From the NCBI GenBank assembly GCA_015490315.1, contig WFYB01000218.1:1-41735 (forward strand): a stretch of DNA of 41,735 nt, read 5' to 3'. This stretch comes from Sulfurovum sp. Its GTDB lineage: Bacteria > Campylobacterota > Campylobacteria > Campylobacterales > Sulfurovaceae. This document shows, piece after piece, positions 28,463 to 38,151 of this stretch. Positions within the stretch are counted from its first letter, which is position 1, and each line of letters begins with the position of its first letter. Under the pieces are notes generated by a model that worked only from the letters and a program-made list of their open reading frames with translations, was not told the origin of the DNA and ran no database searches. The translations under genes were made by a program, and so were the position numbers.

Positions 28463-29578
28463 GTGCAATGTAAACATTTTGGAAGCTGCGGGTCGTGCAG
28501 TCTGTATGCGGTAGAGTATGCTGCACAGTTGGCTAAGAAAGAAGAGAGAGTGCGGGGGCTGTTGGCACCGTTTTATGAGGAGAAGCTTGCGGTCTTTGAC
28601 TCTCCCCAGTCGCACTACCGGGCTCGTGCAGAGTTTCGTATCTGGCATGAGGGAGAGGTGTGCCATTACGCCATGGGTAACATCACCAAAGATGGGGCAG
28701 TTAATATCAGTGAATGTCCCAAAGTCATAGAACCCATCCAAAAGCGTATGTGGAAACTGCTTGAGGCAATCAACGCATCACCAGAGGTACTCAAAAAGAA
28801 GCTCTTTGCCGTGGAGTTTCTGGCGACAACGACCGATGAGTGTCTGATCACGATGCTCTACCACCGCAAACTTGATGAGGTATGGAGCGAGGAGGCGAAG
28901 CAGCTTGAAACGGCACTGATGTGCAAAGTAATGGGGCGCAGCCGCAAGCAGAAGGTGGTACTCTCCGGTGAGTACGTGACGGAAAAACTGCCTATAGACG
29001 GCAGAGTGGTCACCTATGTGGAGTATGAGAGCGGCTTTACACAGCCAAATCCGGCTGTAAATATTAAGATGATCGAATGGGCGATCGCACAGGCGAAAAA
29101 GACGGGCGGAGGGGATCTGCTCGAAGCCTACTGCGGACTGGGCAACTTCACGCTACCGCTTTCACACTACTATGACAAAGTACTCGCAACTGAGATCTCC
29201 AAACGCTCCATCCATGCCGCACTGCAAAACTGTCAGCTAAACGGGGTAGAGAACATCACCTTTACGCGTATGGCATCGGAAGAGATGACCGAGGCACTTC
29301 AGGGCGTGCGCAGTTTTGAGAGGCTCAAGGGGATCGATCTAACACAGTATGACTTTACGACCGTACTGGTCGATCCGCCACGTGCAGGGCTCGATGAGGG
29401 AACAACTGCACTGATTGCCGATATGGAGCATATCATCTACATCTCATGCAACCCTGACACACTTGCGCGTGACCTTGAAACACTCTGCAAGACACACGAA
29501 GTGCTCGATGCTGCCATTTTTGATCAGTTTCCGCATACGGAACATATCGAAAGCGGCGTATTTCTGAAAAAGAGATAA
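28463..29578 (+). CDS. trmA: tRNA (uracil-5-)-methyltransferase
   Basis: MQCKHFGSCGSCSLYAVEYAAQL, DLLEAYCGLGNFTLPLS, VDPPRAGLD, ISCNPDTLARDL; GTG start. Confidence 0.93.
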   Translation: MQCKHFGSCGSCSLYAVEYAAQLAKKEERVRGLLAPFYEEKLAVFDSPQSHYRARAEFRIWHEGEVCHYAMGNITKDGAVNISECPKVIEPIQKRMWKLLEAINASPEVLKKKLFAVEFLATTTDECLITMLYHRKLDEVWSEEAKQLETALMCKVMGRSRKQKVVLSGEYVTEKLPIDGRVVTYVEYESGFTQPNPAVNIKMIEWAIAQAKKTGGGDLLEAYCGLGNFTLPLSHYYDKVLATEISKRSIHAALQNCQLNGVENITFTRMASEEMTEALQGVRSFERLKGIDLTQYDFTTVLVDPPRAGLDEGTTALIADMEHIIYISCNPDTLARDLETLCKTHEVLDAAIFDQFPHTEHIESGVFLKKR

Positions 29579-29656
29579 AATCAAGTAGTAGGTAGTAGAT
29601 AGAAGAGAGTCTCCTCCCGCCAAAGCAGGAGGAAAAAAGGTCAGAGGAGGGTGGAA

Positions 29657-32017
29657 TTACTTCCAGCCATCCTTGACGATTTTTGTAGATTTTTCATAAG
29701 GGTATTTTTTGACCAGTTCTTTCACTGAAAGTTTCTGATCGCCTTCTCTCATGAAGTGAGCAAGTGTAACTGCTGCCCAGTAATCGTTTGCGTATTTGGT
29801 ACCTTCAAGCTGTACAGGTACACCGTTTTTGTTGACTGTGTGACATGCTGCACATGTAACAGGTCCTGCATATTTACCGTCTGGTGAATACTGAAGTGCC
29901 TGCTGATGTGTAGTCACATCGACCGTTCTTTCGTCACCGTCATATCTTGTAGAGTAGAGACCGTGAGTTGATTCGTGACATGTCTGACATGCGATGCTTC
30001 CGTGTGCTTTCGAGTATCTATAGAGTGAAAGCTTATTTGGCTGATCGATCGGGAAGTATTTACCGCCGGTCATCTGCTCACTAAACGGTGCCATGTGACA
30101 GTCTGCACAGTGAGGCTCAGCTGCTGCCAACCACCAGTCGTTACCGCCTGAAGCTGCCGCATACGGTACATCACCGCCTTTTGGATGGTTCCAAGGCTTG
30201 AGATCGAGTTTGCCTTTCTTACCTACATTTTTGACCAATGTTGCAGACTTGTGGTCTAGATAGTAAGAGAGTACTTCGTTTTTGCCTGTTGTCTTAGGAT
30301 CTGCCCAAGAAGCAAATTTTTTCATATCTCCGCCGGTTACCACTTTTACGATCTCTTTGAGAGATTTGTTTCTGAGTGTTTTACCCTCAAGCAGGTTGCC
30401 GTTTTTGATGTCGTCTGCTTTGTAGAATGCCTGAGCTACTTTGGTGTGACAGTTGGTACAGTAGAGACCTCTGAGTTCACCTGCATCTTTACCATGCTCA
30501 TCTTTGGTAGCGACATTTTCAAGCTGCCATTTACCATATGCATTCAGGAAGAACGGCGGTTTGGCATTTGGATTGGAGTGTGCATCACGTCTGACATAAC
30601 ATCCGCCGCCTGACTTTCTGATATCACCTTTTGAGAATCTACCTTCACCGTATCTGTCTGTGACACGGAACGGGTTGGTGTCATCGTTCATGTTAGGGTT
30701 CTGGAAGTGTGTTGGGTGACAAGATTGACATGCCTGAGATCTGCCTGCAGCGTCTGGCATAGGTACCATACCGAGGTGGAATCCGTGGATCGCTTCTGTC
30801 AATGTTTTTGCTTTGACAGTTTTGTATCCGTGTGCAGTAGGTCTTGGCTCCTGGAGGTTACCGGAGACGTTATCACCATGACAGTCGGCACAGTTGACCA
30901 TACCTACAGGTCCGAGTCTGTTCATCGGTGCTTTTGGATCATAGTATTTCAAAAATTCAGTACCGTGGTGTGCATCATGGAGTGAAAGGATATTGATAGA
31001 CCCTTCAGAGAGTCTTGCCATATACTCTGATGTATCCGGATAGCTTTTCCAGTATGCATACTCTTTGTCACCTTGTGTCAGCCCTTCGTCTCTTGCCATC
31101 TGCGCAGCTTTACCGTCGCGAGAGTGACATGCATAACAGTTGGGGATATCGACCGGGTTGGTACCGAAGTAAGATGCCACTTTGCCGTCAGGTTGAGTGA
31201 TCTGCTTACCGTCTGTAGTGTGAAGCTCAACTGTTGAGTACTGGAACGGCTGGAAATCTTTTTCTGTAACCGTTCTAAGTGAGCCTTTTCTTGTTGAGTC
31301 ATTGAATGCTGTCAGTGGCAGACCGAGTGAATCCCAGATGTGGGAAGCGGTAAGGACAAGTTTGACGTTTTTGACAGGTGGGACAAGGGTATCTGTCATA
31401 ACAACGTTTCCGCCATCTTTGCCGGCATAAGTCATATATCCGGTCATCGGTGCACCTGAAGGCCCGTGGTCTACTTTGACAGGGATCTGGTTACCTACTC
31501 TGAGTCTGTCTTTGTCTTTTACACCTTTAGGGATCGTTCCTTCAAGGTCTTTATAGATAAAGAGGTGAGTCCATACATAGTTGGCGACGTTATCGTTCGG
31601 GCTGTCAAGGTGACCGTCACCGTCGACATCTTTACGCAGCCCCCAATATTTCATTTTGTTACCTTCAGAGAAGGAGTTGTCTTTGGTATAGGCAAAGAGT
31701 TTGACATTGTCTTTCGGTGAAAGAAGTTTTGGAAGCTTTCCGTCTTTTCCTACCTTGACTGCCTGCGACTGGATAGAGTTGTACGGCGGGATCACACAAC
31801 AGTAGCTCATATCGAACCCGACACAGTGCATACCGAGTTCGTAGTTGACGAACATGCTATAGTTCGCTTTGGGCTGATATGCCTCTTTCCCTTTGATGGT
31901 TACTTTTTCCAACTTGTCGAGAGAAAACGGTGGTTTCTTATCGTAGTCGGAAGAAGCAAAAGCAACAGTGGCGAGCAGTGAAGCAGCGACTGTGCTTTTT
32001 ACTATTTTCGAAATCAT
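29657..32017 (-). CDS. Exported multiheme c-type cytochrome (seven CXXCH)
   Basis: Signal peptide MISKIVKSTVAASLLATVAFA; motifs CYACH, CADCH, CQSCH, CTNCH, CADCH, CQTCH, CAACH. Confidence 0.9.
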   Translation of the reverse strand: MISKIVKSTVAASLLATVAFASSDYDKKPPFSLDKLEKVTIKGKEAYQPKANYSMFVNYELGMHCVGFDMSYCCVIPPYNSIQSQAVKVGKDGKLPKLLSPKDNVKLFAYTKDNSFSEGNKMKYWGLRKDVDGDGHLDSPNDNVANYVWTHLFIYKDLEGTIPKGVKDKDRLRVGNQIPVKVDHGPSGAPMTGYMTYAGKDGGNVVMTDTLVPPVKNVKLVLTASHIWDSLGLPLTAFNDSTRKGSLRTVTEKDFQPFQYSTVELHTTDGKQITQPDGKVASYFGTNPVDIPNCYACHSRDGKAAQMARDEGLTQGDKEYAYWKSYPDTSEYMARLSEGSINILSLHDAHHGTEFLKYYDPKAPMNRLGPVGMVNCADCHGDNVSGNLQEPRPTAHGYKTVKAKTLTEAIHGFHLGMVPMPDAAGRSQACQSCHPTHFQNPNMNDDTNPFRVTDRYGEGRFSKGDIRKSGGGCYVRRDAHSNPNAKPPFFLNAYGKWQLENVATKDEHGKDAGELRGLYCTNCHTKVAQAFYKADDIKNGNLLEGKTLRNKSLKEIVKVVTGGDMKKFASWADPKTTGKNEVLSYYLDHKSATLVKNVGKKGKLDLKPWNHPKGGDVPYAAASGGNDWWLAAAEPHCADCHMAPFSEQMTGGKYFPIDQPNKLSLYRYSKAHGSIACQTCHESTHGLYSTRYDGDERTVDVTTHQQALQYSPDGKYAGPVTCAACHTVNKNGVPVQLEGTKYANDYWAAVTLAHFMREGDQKLSVKELVKKYPYEKSTKIVKDGWK

Positions 32018-32230
32018 TTTTAGTCTCCTTTTAAATTTGATTACCACCTATTTTCTCATCAAAAAGATTAAGTTTGCTTTAAAAGAAGATGAAAAATGAG
32101 ATTTTTTATGAATTTGTTACATAAAAATTATTTATTATTCCATATAAAAATATTTATGATAAGCAGAGCGAATATATAGTGCTGACAGGATAAAAATTAT
32201 TTCCAGATAATTGTGTTTTGGAAGGAGTCC

Positions 32231-32254
32231 AAAAGCGACATTATGTCACTTTTT
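32231..32254 (-). terminator. Possible weak terminator after MORN-variant genes
   Basis: On minus strand gtgaca-taa-tgtcgc followed by tttt; overlaps stop codon. Confidence 0.35.
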
Positions 32255-32854
32255 TGCTTCCTCTTTGGGGGGAATGAGACCATACTTGGCGAGGTCGATA
32301 TCGATCTCTTTACGTTTATCTTTGAGGAGTTTGACGATGACCGGGTTTCTGTCCATTTTGTATTCCTCTGTGAAGCGTATTTTGCCGTTTTTGTCATAAT
32401 ACTTTTTGAGTCCGACTTTATAGTTGTTCTTGTAGAGTACTTCGGAGGATTTGTAGCCTTCATAAGCCCACTCGGTCATCAATCCCTCTCTTCTGCCGTT
32501 GACATACTTGACCTCGCTTCCAAGCTGCCCATTGTCATAATAGACTTTCTGGATACCGTGCTTTTGTCCGTTGACGTAGGGAACTGTCAGCTTGATCTTT
32601 CCATTGTCATGGTAGGAGGTGTAGGTGCCGTTCTCTTTTCCGTCAATAAAGTTGACTTCAGACTTTACGGCTCCTTTGTCATTATACCACCAGGTCATAC
32701 CGTTACGTTTGCAGTTTTTGTAGGTGGATTTGACGGCATGGTCTTCTATAGCATGGGTTTGTGAGTTTCGGCAGGGGAGTGCCTTGTTGGTGGCATTGAG
32801 TGCCGCAGTGCCGAGTGAGAGCATCAGCAGTGCTGTCGGGACAAGGTATCGCAT
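32246..32854 (-). CDS. Exported MORN-variant repeat protein (YwqK-like family)
   Basis: Signal peptide; repeats such as YNDKGAVKSEVNFIDGKENGTYTSYHDNGKIKLTVPYVNGQKHGIQKVYYDNGQLGSEVKYVNGRREG. Confidence 0.85.
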   Translation of the reverse strand: MRYLVPTALLMLSLGTAALNATNKALPCRNSQTHAIEDHAVKSTYKNCKRNGMTWWYNDKGAVKSEVNFIDGKENGTYTSYHDNGKIKLTVPYVNGQKHGIQKVYYDNGQLGSEVKYVNGRREGLMTEWAYEGYKSSEVLYKNNYKVGLKKYYDKNGKIRFTEEYKMDRNPVIVKLLKDKRKEIDIDLAKYGLIPPKEEAKK

Positions 32855-32863
32855 AAAATCTCC

Positions 32864-33538
32864 TTATTCAATTTTGCGTTTGTTCGGATCGAAATCCAAA
32901 CCTTTCAAGAGCTCGTTGGTGGCATCGGGTTTTTTGGTTCGCAGTTTTTTGACGACATCGAGCGGTCTGTCCATCTTGAACTTCTGTGTCTGTATCACTT
33001 TGCTCTCTTTGTCGTACCAGGTCTGCATGCCCTCTTTATATCCGTTTTTGTAGAGCACTTTTGAGGCGAGTTTGCCGTTTTCGTGGTACTCTTTTTGGAT
33101 ACCCTCTTTTCTGTCGTTTTTATAGTTCACTTCAAGTGCGAGTTTGCCTGTATCAAAATACTCTTTGTAGGGTCCCTCTTTCTTATCATTGATATACATC
33201 ACTTCCGCACGAAGTTTGCCGTTGGGGTAGAAGAGTTTGTTAATGCCGTGGCGTTTGCCCTTTTGGTAGTGGATCACTTCAAGGTGTTTGCCGTCTCTGT
33301 CGTACCAGTTGAGCGCACCTTCACGTTTACCGTCGACGTTGGTTACCTCATAGGCGAGTTCGCCGGTACTGTAGTAGATCTTCTCTTTGCCGTCTTTAAT
33401 CCCCTCTTTGGTATCGGTACGGGTACCATCTTTGTATTCGATTTGCGATTTGACTACACCGTTGGAGAAGTGTTCGGTAAAAAGCTCTGCATGAGCACAA
33501 AGCAGTAGCGCAGTTGTCATAAAGAGTACTTTTTTCAT
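32864..33538 (-). CDS. Exported MORN-variant repeat protein (YwqK-like family), paralog of neighbour
   Basis: Signal peptide MKKVLFMTTALLLCAHA; repeats such as FYPNGKLRAEVMYINDKKEGPYKEYFDTGKLALEVNYKNDRKEG. Confidence 0.85.
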   Translation of the reverse strand: MKKVLFMTTALLLCAHAELFTEHFSNGVVKSQIEYKDGTRTDTKEGIKDGKEKIYYSTGELAYEVTNVDGKREGALNWYDRDGKHLEVIHYQKGKRHGINKLFYPNGKLRAEVMYINDKKEGPYKEYFDTGKLALEVNYKNDRKEGIQKEYHENGKLASKVLYKNGYKEGMQTWYDKESKVIQTQKFKMDRPLDVVKKLRTKKPDATNELLKGLDFDPNKRKIE

Positions 33539-33972
33539 CTCATCAACTCCTTGTGCTCTACCATAGCACAATAGTTCTGTACGACATTGATCCCGGCATC
33601 TTTGACCTTCTGTGCGGCATCGTTGTTGACGAGTCCCAGCTGTGTCCAGTAGGTTTTGACATCACCTCTAGCGATCACGGCATCGGCGATGGTACCCAGT
33701 GCAGCAGGTTTGCGGAAGACCACGACCATATCGACAGGCTCTTCGATCTCTGCAAGTGATCGATAGACTTTTTCGCCAAGGATCGTCTCCTCTTTGGGGT
33801 AGACCGGTATCATCTTGTATCCTGCCTCCTTGAGATATTTGGCTACTCTGTGGCTGGCTTTGCTGGGATCCGGTGACGCTCCGATCACGGCGATGGTTTT
33901 TGCCTCCTCGAAATAGCGTTTCATCTCCTCTGTATTGCTGTTGACACGCGGCATTTCACATTCCATTATCAA
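33535..33972 (-). CDS. CoA-binding domain protein (YccU-like)
   Basis: TIAVIGASPDPSKASHRVAKYLKEAGYKMIPVYPKEETILGEKVYRSLAEI; exact start uncertain. Confidence 0.9.
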   Translation of the reverse strand: MIMECEMPRVNSNTEEMKRYFEEAKTIAVIGASPDPSKASHRVAKYLKEAGYKMIPVYPKEETILGEKVYRSLAEIEEPVDMVVVFRKPAALGTIADAVIARGDVKTYWTQLGLVNNDAAQKVKDAGINVVQNYCAMVEHKELMR

Positions 33973-34188
33973 TTATCCTTTTATTTTTGATTGACCCAAC
34001 TCTCTCTTATAGAAAACAGCATTCGACACAACCATCACGTGCATGGGCTTCGTGTAAAATCATCGCCGAACCTATGGGTGCGACTTAAATTTTACACAAA
34101 CCCCCTACAGGCGAGCGATGCACCGACTGCAAGTTTTCTATCTTCGAGATTTGGGTATACTTCTATCAATTATTACTTAGGAAAGATA

Positions 34189-35400
34189 ATGTTAGACTTA
34201 AACACTATAAAAAAAGCTTATGAAAGAGTATCAGGTGTGGTGCATCGTACACCTTTGTCCTATGCCCCGATACTTAGTGAGATGAGCGATTATGAAGTCT
34301 ACTTGAAAAAGGAGAATCTCCAGCGTACCGGCGCCTTTAAACTCAGGGGTGCATATAACAAGATTGCTTCTTTAGTGGAGGCGGGAGATAGAGATGGTGT
34401 GGTCGCGGCAAGTGCGGGCAATCATGCTCAGGGGGTGGCATTTGCGGCAAAAGAGTTCGGCATCGATGCGACGATTGTGATGCCCGAGTCGACACCTTTG
34501 ACCAAAGTGCAGGGGGTTAAGGAGTTTGGTGCTGAAGTGATCCTCCAGGGGGGCAACTATGATGAAGCCTACGCCTACGCATTGCAGTATGCCAAAGAGC
34601 ATGGCAAGAGTTTTGTGCATCCCTTTACCGATGATGAGGTGATGGCGGGGCAAGGCACAGTGGCTCTGGAGATACTCGAGGATGTTGCCGATCTCGATGC
34701 GATTATCGTGCCAGTGGGCGGAGGAGGATTGATCTCTGGCGTGTCGGTTGCTGCCAAAGCGCTCAACCCTGATATCAAGATCATCGCAGTCTCGGCAGAG
34801 GGTGCACCGGCGATGAAGCGCTCCTACGATGCCCAAAAAGCCATCGATACACTGAGTGTACGTACGATCGCAGACGGTATTGCCGTACGCGATACAGCGG
34901 AGGAGACACTGCAGTATATTTTGAAGTATGTTGATGCCTTCGAGAGTGTGTGTGATGATGAGATCGCATCGGCGATCCTCTTTTTGCTTGAGCGTCAGAA
35001 AGTGTTGGTGGAGGGTGCGGGAGCAGTCGGTGTGGCGGCACTGCTGCATGGCAAGCTGGGTCTCCCAAAAGGCAGCAAGATTGCCATAGTGCTAAGCGGG
35101 GGCAATATCGATGTAACGATGCTCTCCCTGATCATCGAAAAGGGTCTGATGAAATCTGCAAGAAAGATGAAACTGCTTGTTACCCTCGTTGACAAACCCG
35201 GTGCCCTGCAATCATTCACACAGATCTTGACCGATGTGGGTGCCAATATCGTACAGATCGGCTATGACCGTACTTCGACCGATCTGGAGTTTGGGGATGC
35301 ACATGTGAGTGTGGCACTGGAGACCAAAGGGGCTGAGCATCAGGAGATGATACGCAAAAAGCTGAGAGAGGGCGGCTTCACTTTTAAAGAAGAGCACTGA
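34189..35400 (+). CDS. ilvA: Threonine ammonia-lyase
   Basis: PLSYAPILSEMSDYEVYLKKENLQRTGAFKLRGAYNKI (PLP Lys), C-terminal ACT-like region; start MLDLNTIKKAYERV. Confidence 0.93.
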   Translation: MLDLNTIKKAYERVSGVVHRTPLSYAPILSEMSDYEVYLKKENLQRTGAFKLRGAYNKIASLVEAGDRDGVVAASAGNHAQGVAFAAKEFGIDATIVMPESTPLTKVQGVKEFGAEVILQGGNYDEAYAYALQYAKEHGKSFVHPFTDDEVMAGQGTVALEILEDVADLDAIIVPVGGGGLISGVSVAAKALNPDIKIIAVSAEGAPAMKRSYDAQKAIDTLSVRTIADGIAVRDTAEETLQYILKYVDAFESVCDDEIASAILFLLERQKVLVEGAGAVGVAALLHGKLGLPKGSKIAIVLSGGNIDVTMLSLIIEKGLMKSARKMKLLVTLVDKPGALQSFTQILTDVGANIVQIGYDRTSTDLEFGDAHVSVALETKGAEHQEMIRKKLREGGFTFKEEH

Positions 35401-35402
35401 TA

Positions 35403-35458
35403 GAATTAGGAATTAGGAATTAGGAATTAGGAATTAGGAATTAGGAATGAGGAATGAG
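35403..35458. repeat. Heptanucleotide tandem repeat: 6x GAATTAG plus 2x GAATGAG
   Basis: Read directly; eight contiguous 7-bp units between ilvA stop and ppx/gppA RBS. Confidence 0.98.
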
Positions 35459-35469
35459 GAGGGGATGGT

Positions 35470-36372
35470 TTGGTTGCGATAGATTTGGGATCCAATACGT
35501 TACGTGTATTGGAGTATGACTGCAAAAACGACCGTCCCACTGCGGAGTATGAGAAGATCGTCAAGACCGCCGATATGCTGGAGCAGACAGGGGTCATTCA
35601 TCATGAAGCGGTAGAGCGGGTGATCTATGCGATCAAAGAGGCACAGAAGCAGATCGATTTTGATGGGCAGCCGATCAAAGCGGTCGCTACAGAAGCACTC
35701 AGAAGGGCAAAAAATGCCGATGAGGTACTCCAGCGTATCGCGCAGGAGACCGGTGTGGTTTTCGAGATCATCGACGGGCAGGAGGAGGCACGTCTGACAC
35801 TGTTGGCAGTCAGACACCGGCTGATGAAGCTGCACTTTGGTGCACTCTCTTTCGTACTTGTCGATATAGGCGGCGGATCAACAGAGCTGATCTTTGTCAA
35901 TGACAACAAAGTGCTTAGCCGCAGTTTCCCTGTAGGTATCGTCACGATCGCCCAAAAGTACGGCACTCTTGAGAAGATAGAATCTGCTTTGGATGAAGAG
36001 ATGTTCGAGATGCAAAAGTTCATTGCAGAGATCTATGCGACCCGCGGCAAAGTCGAATCCTTTGTTGCTACAGCAGGGACACCGACGACTGTCGCGGCGA
36101 TGCAGCTGGGGATGAACTATGAGACCTATGATGCGTCCAAGATCAACGGTACGACACTCGACAAAGAGGCACTCGATCACGCCTTGAATCGACTGCTCTC
36201 TCTGCCGATGCAGCAGCGGGAGCAGCTGGTGGGAACAGGACGTGCAGACCTGATCGCAGCGGGTATCCTGATCTACAAAAGACTTTTTGATCTGCTGGAG
36301 TTTAAGCAGGGGATTGTGATCGATGACGGATTACGCGAAGGTGTCGCGATTGACTATTGTCGCAAACTCTAA
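35470..36372 (+). CDS. Ppx/GppA family phosphatase
   Basis: VAIDLGSNTLRVLEYD, VDIGGGSTELIFV, FVATAGTPTTVAAMQLG; TTG start preceded by gaggagggg. Confidence 0.9.
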   Translation: MVAIDLGSNTLRVLEYDCKNDRPTAEYEKIVKTADMLEQTGVIHHEAVERVIYAIKEAQKQIDFDGQPIKAVATEALRRAKNADEVLQRIAQETGVVFEIIDGQEEARLTLLAVRHRLMKLHFGALSFVLVDIGGGSTELIFVNDNKVLSRSFPVGIVTIAQKYGTLEKIESALDEEMFEMQKFIAEIYATRGKVESFVATAGTPTTVAAMQLGMNYETYDASKINGTTLDKEALDHALNRLLSLPMQQREQLVGTGRADLIAAGILIYKRLFDLLEFKQGIVIDDGLREGVAIDYCRKL

Positions 36373-36423
36373 TCTTTTTTGGCTATAATCAGACTAAAAT
36401 TAACTTAATATGGAGTGTAAACC

Positions 36424-38151
36424 ATGCAGATGAGTGGTGCACAGATGGTGTGTGAGGCGATCATTGCTGAGGGTGTCAAGACCGTTTTCGGTTATCCCGG
36501 CGGTGCGATCATGCACGTATACGATGAGATCTACAAGCAAGATGGGTTTGAGCATATTCTCAACCGACATGAACAGGCAGCGGTACATGCTGCAGACGGC
36601 TATGCCAGAGCGACCGGTGAGGTCGGTGTGGCGATGGTGACCTCCGGTCCGGGGTTTACCAATGCCGTCACGGGACTCGCAACTGCCTATATGGACTCGA
36701 TCCCTCTGGTTGTGATCTCAGGACAGGTACCCCTCTCTCTGATCGGTACAGACGGATTTCAGGAGATCGATGCGGTAGGTATCTCCAGACCCTGTACGAA
36801 GCACAACTTTCTGGTACGAAGTATCGAAGAGTTGCCCCGTATCCTCAAAGAGGCGTTCTATCTGGCGCGTACCGGAAGACCGGGTCCCGTACTGGTCGAT
36901 ATCCCCAAGGATATCACCGTCGAGACGGGTGAGTTCAAGTACCCCGAGTCTGTCAACATCCCAAGCTACAAACCGACTTACAAAGGGAACAAAAAGCAGA
37001 TCGTCAAAGCGGTAGAAGCGATCAAAAATGCTAAAAAACCGCTGCTTTATATCGGAGGCGGTGCGGTACTTTCCGATGCCTACAAGCTTATCAGGGAGAT
37101 GGCGGAGAAGACCAAGATCCCGGTAGTCGAGACACTGATGGCACGGGGGGTTATGGGGCATGACCACCCTCAGCTGCTCGGTATGCTGGGCATGCACGGC
37201 AACTACGCTTCCAATATGGCAATGAGTGAGACTGACCTGATCATCTCGCTTGGTGCACGTTTTGATGACAGGGTAACGGGTAAGCTTTCGGAGTTTGCCA
37301 AGTATGCGGATATCATACATGTCGATATCGATCCTGCCAATATCGCAAAACTGGTCGATGTACAGTACCCTATCGTAGGGGATGTCAAACAGGTACTCGA
37401 AGAGATGCTGCCACTGCTTGAGGGTGTCGATCCGGACAGATATCAGGCATGGAGAGAGATCCTCAAGCGTTATGATGAGCTTCACCCGCAATCGTATATC
37501 GATTCGGATGAGGTGATCAAACCGCAGTGGGCGATCGAGCGTCTTGGAGAGCTTGTAGGAGAAGATGCGATCATCACCTCCGATGTGGGACAGCATCAGA
37601 TGTGGGCGGCACAACACTATCCTTTCGACAGACCGCGCCAGTGGATCAACTCGGGCGGTCTTGGGACGATGGGCTTTGGTTTCCCTGCTGCAATCGGTGC
37701 CAAGAAAGCACATCCGGAAAAGACGGTGATCAACATCACAGGTGACGGCTCGATCCTGATGAATATGCAGGAGCTCGTAACTGCTGCAGAGTATGATATC
37801 CCAGTCATCAATGTGATCCTCAACAACCACTTTCTGGGGATGGTACGCCAGTGGCAGACCTTCTTCTATGAGAAGCGTTACTCTGAGACCGACCTGACTT
37901 TCCAACCAAACTGGAAAGCGCTTGCGGAAGCATGTGGAGGCATCGGCTATGATGTGACGACCAAAGAGGAGTTTGATGCAGCACTCAAAGATGCGATCAA
38001 ACAGAACAAAGTCTGCTTTATGAATGTTTCGGTCAACCGTTTTGAGAATGTCTTGCCGATGGTACCGGCGGGAGGTGCACTCTTTAATATGATGCTGCCT
38101 TCCCCGGAGCTTGCAGACAGTGCATTAGAAGATAAGAAAGGAACGAAATAA
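36424..38151 (+). CDS. ilvB: Acetolactate synthase large subunit
   Basis: MQMSGAQMVCEAIIAEGVKTVFGYPGGAIMHVYDEI; ThDP-binding GDGSILMNMQELVTAAEYDIPVINVILNN. Confidence 0.96.
   Translation: MQMSGAQMVCEAIIAEGVKTVFGYPGGAIMHVYDEIYKQDGFEHILNRHEQAAVHAADGYARATGEVGVAMVTSGPGFTNAVTGLATAYMDSIPLVVISGQVPLSLIGTDGFQEIDAVGISRPCTKHNFLVRSIEELPRILKEAFYLARTGRPGPVLVDIPKDITVETGEFKYPESVNIPSYKPTYKGNKKQIVKAVEAIKNAKKPLLYIGGGAVLSDAYKLIREMAEKTKIPVVETLMARGVMGHDHPQLLGMLGMHGNYASNMAMSETDLIISLGARFDDRVTGKLSEFAKYADIIHVDIDPANIAKLVDVQYPIVGDVKQVLEEMLPLLEGVDPDRYQAWREILKRYDELHPQSYIDSDEVIKPQWAIERLGELVGEDAIITSDVGQHQMWAAQHYPFDRPRQWINSGGLGTMGFGFPAAIGAKKAHPEKTVINITGDGSILMNMQELVTAAEYDIPVINVILNNHFLGMVRQWQTFFYEKRYSETDLTFQPNWKALAEACGGIGYDVTTKEEFDAALKDAIKQNKVCFMNVSVNRFENVLPMVPAGGALFNMMLPSPELADSALEDKKGTK

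Noticed and set aside
29610-29632. Rho-independent terminator
   Set aside because: The hairpin lacks a following T-tract in both orientations.
32246-33538. Toxin-antitoxin system
   Set aside because: YwqK-type annotation alone is not evidence; proteins carry signal peptides and no toxin-like neighbour is present.
33991-34188. N-terminal 66-aa extension of IlvA in the ORF track
   Set aside because: Not IlvA-like, crosses the inverted repeat; the normal start with an RBS (aggaaag) is at 34189.
35403-35458. Heptamer repeat as a translated phase-variation tract
   Set aside because: Every frame through the GAATTAG array meets TAG within 21 nt and a TGA lies at 35455-35457 in the ppx frame, so it is not coding; only a regulatory role is possible.
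35403-35458. CRISPR array
   Set aside because: Units are 7 bp without spacers; no cas genes in the window.
36718-37905. 395-aa minus-strand ORF antisense to ilvB
   Set aside because: Complete overlap with an unmistakable acetolactate synthase gene; the product lacks recognisable domains and is a codon-bias shadow.
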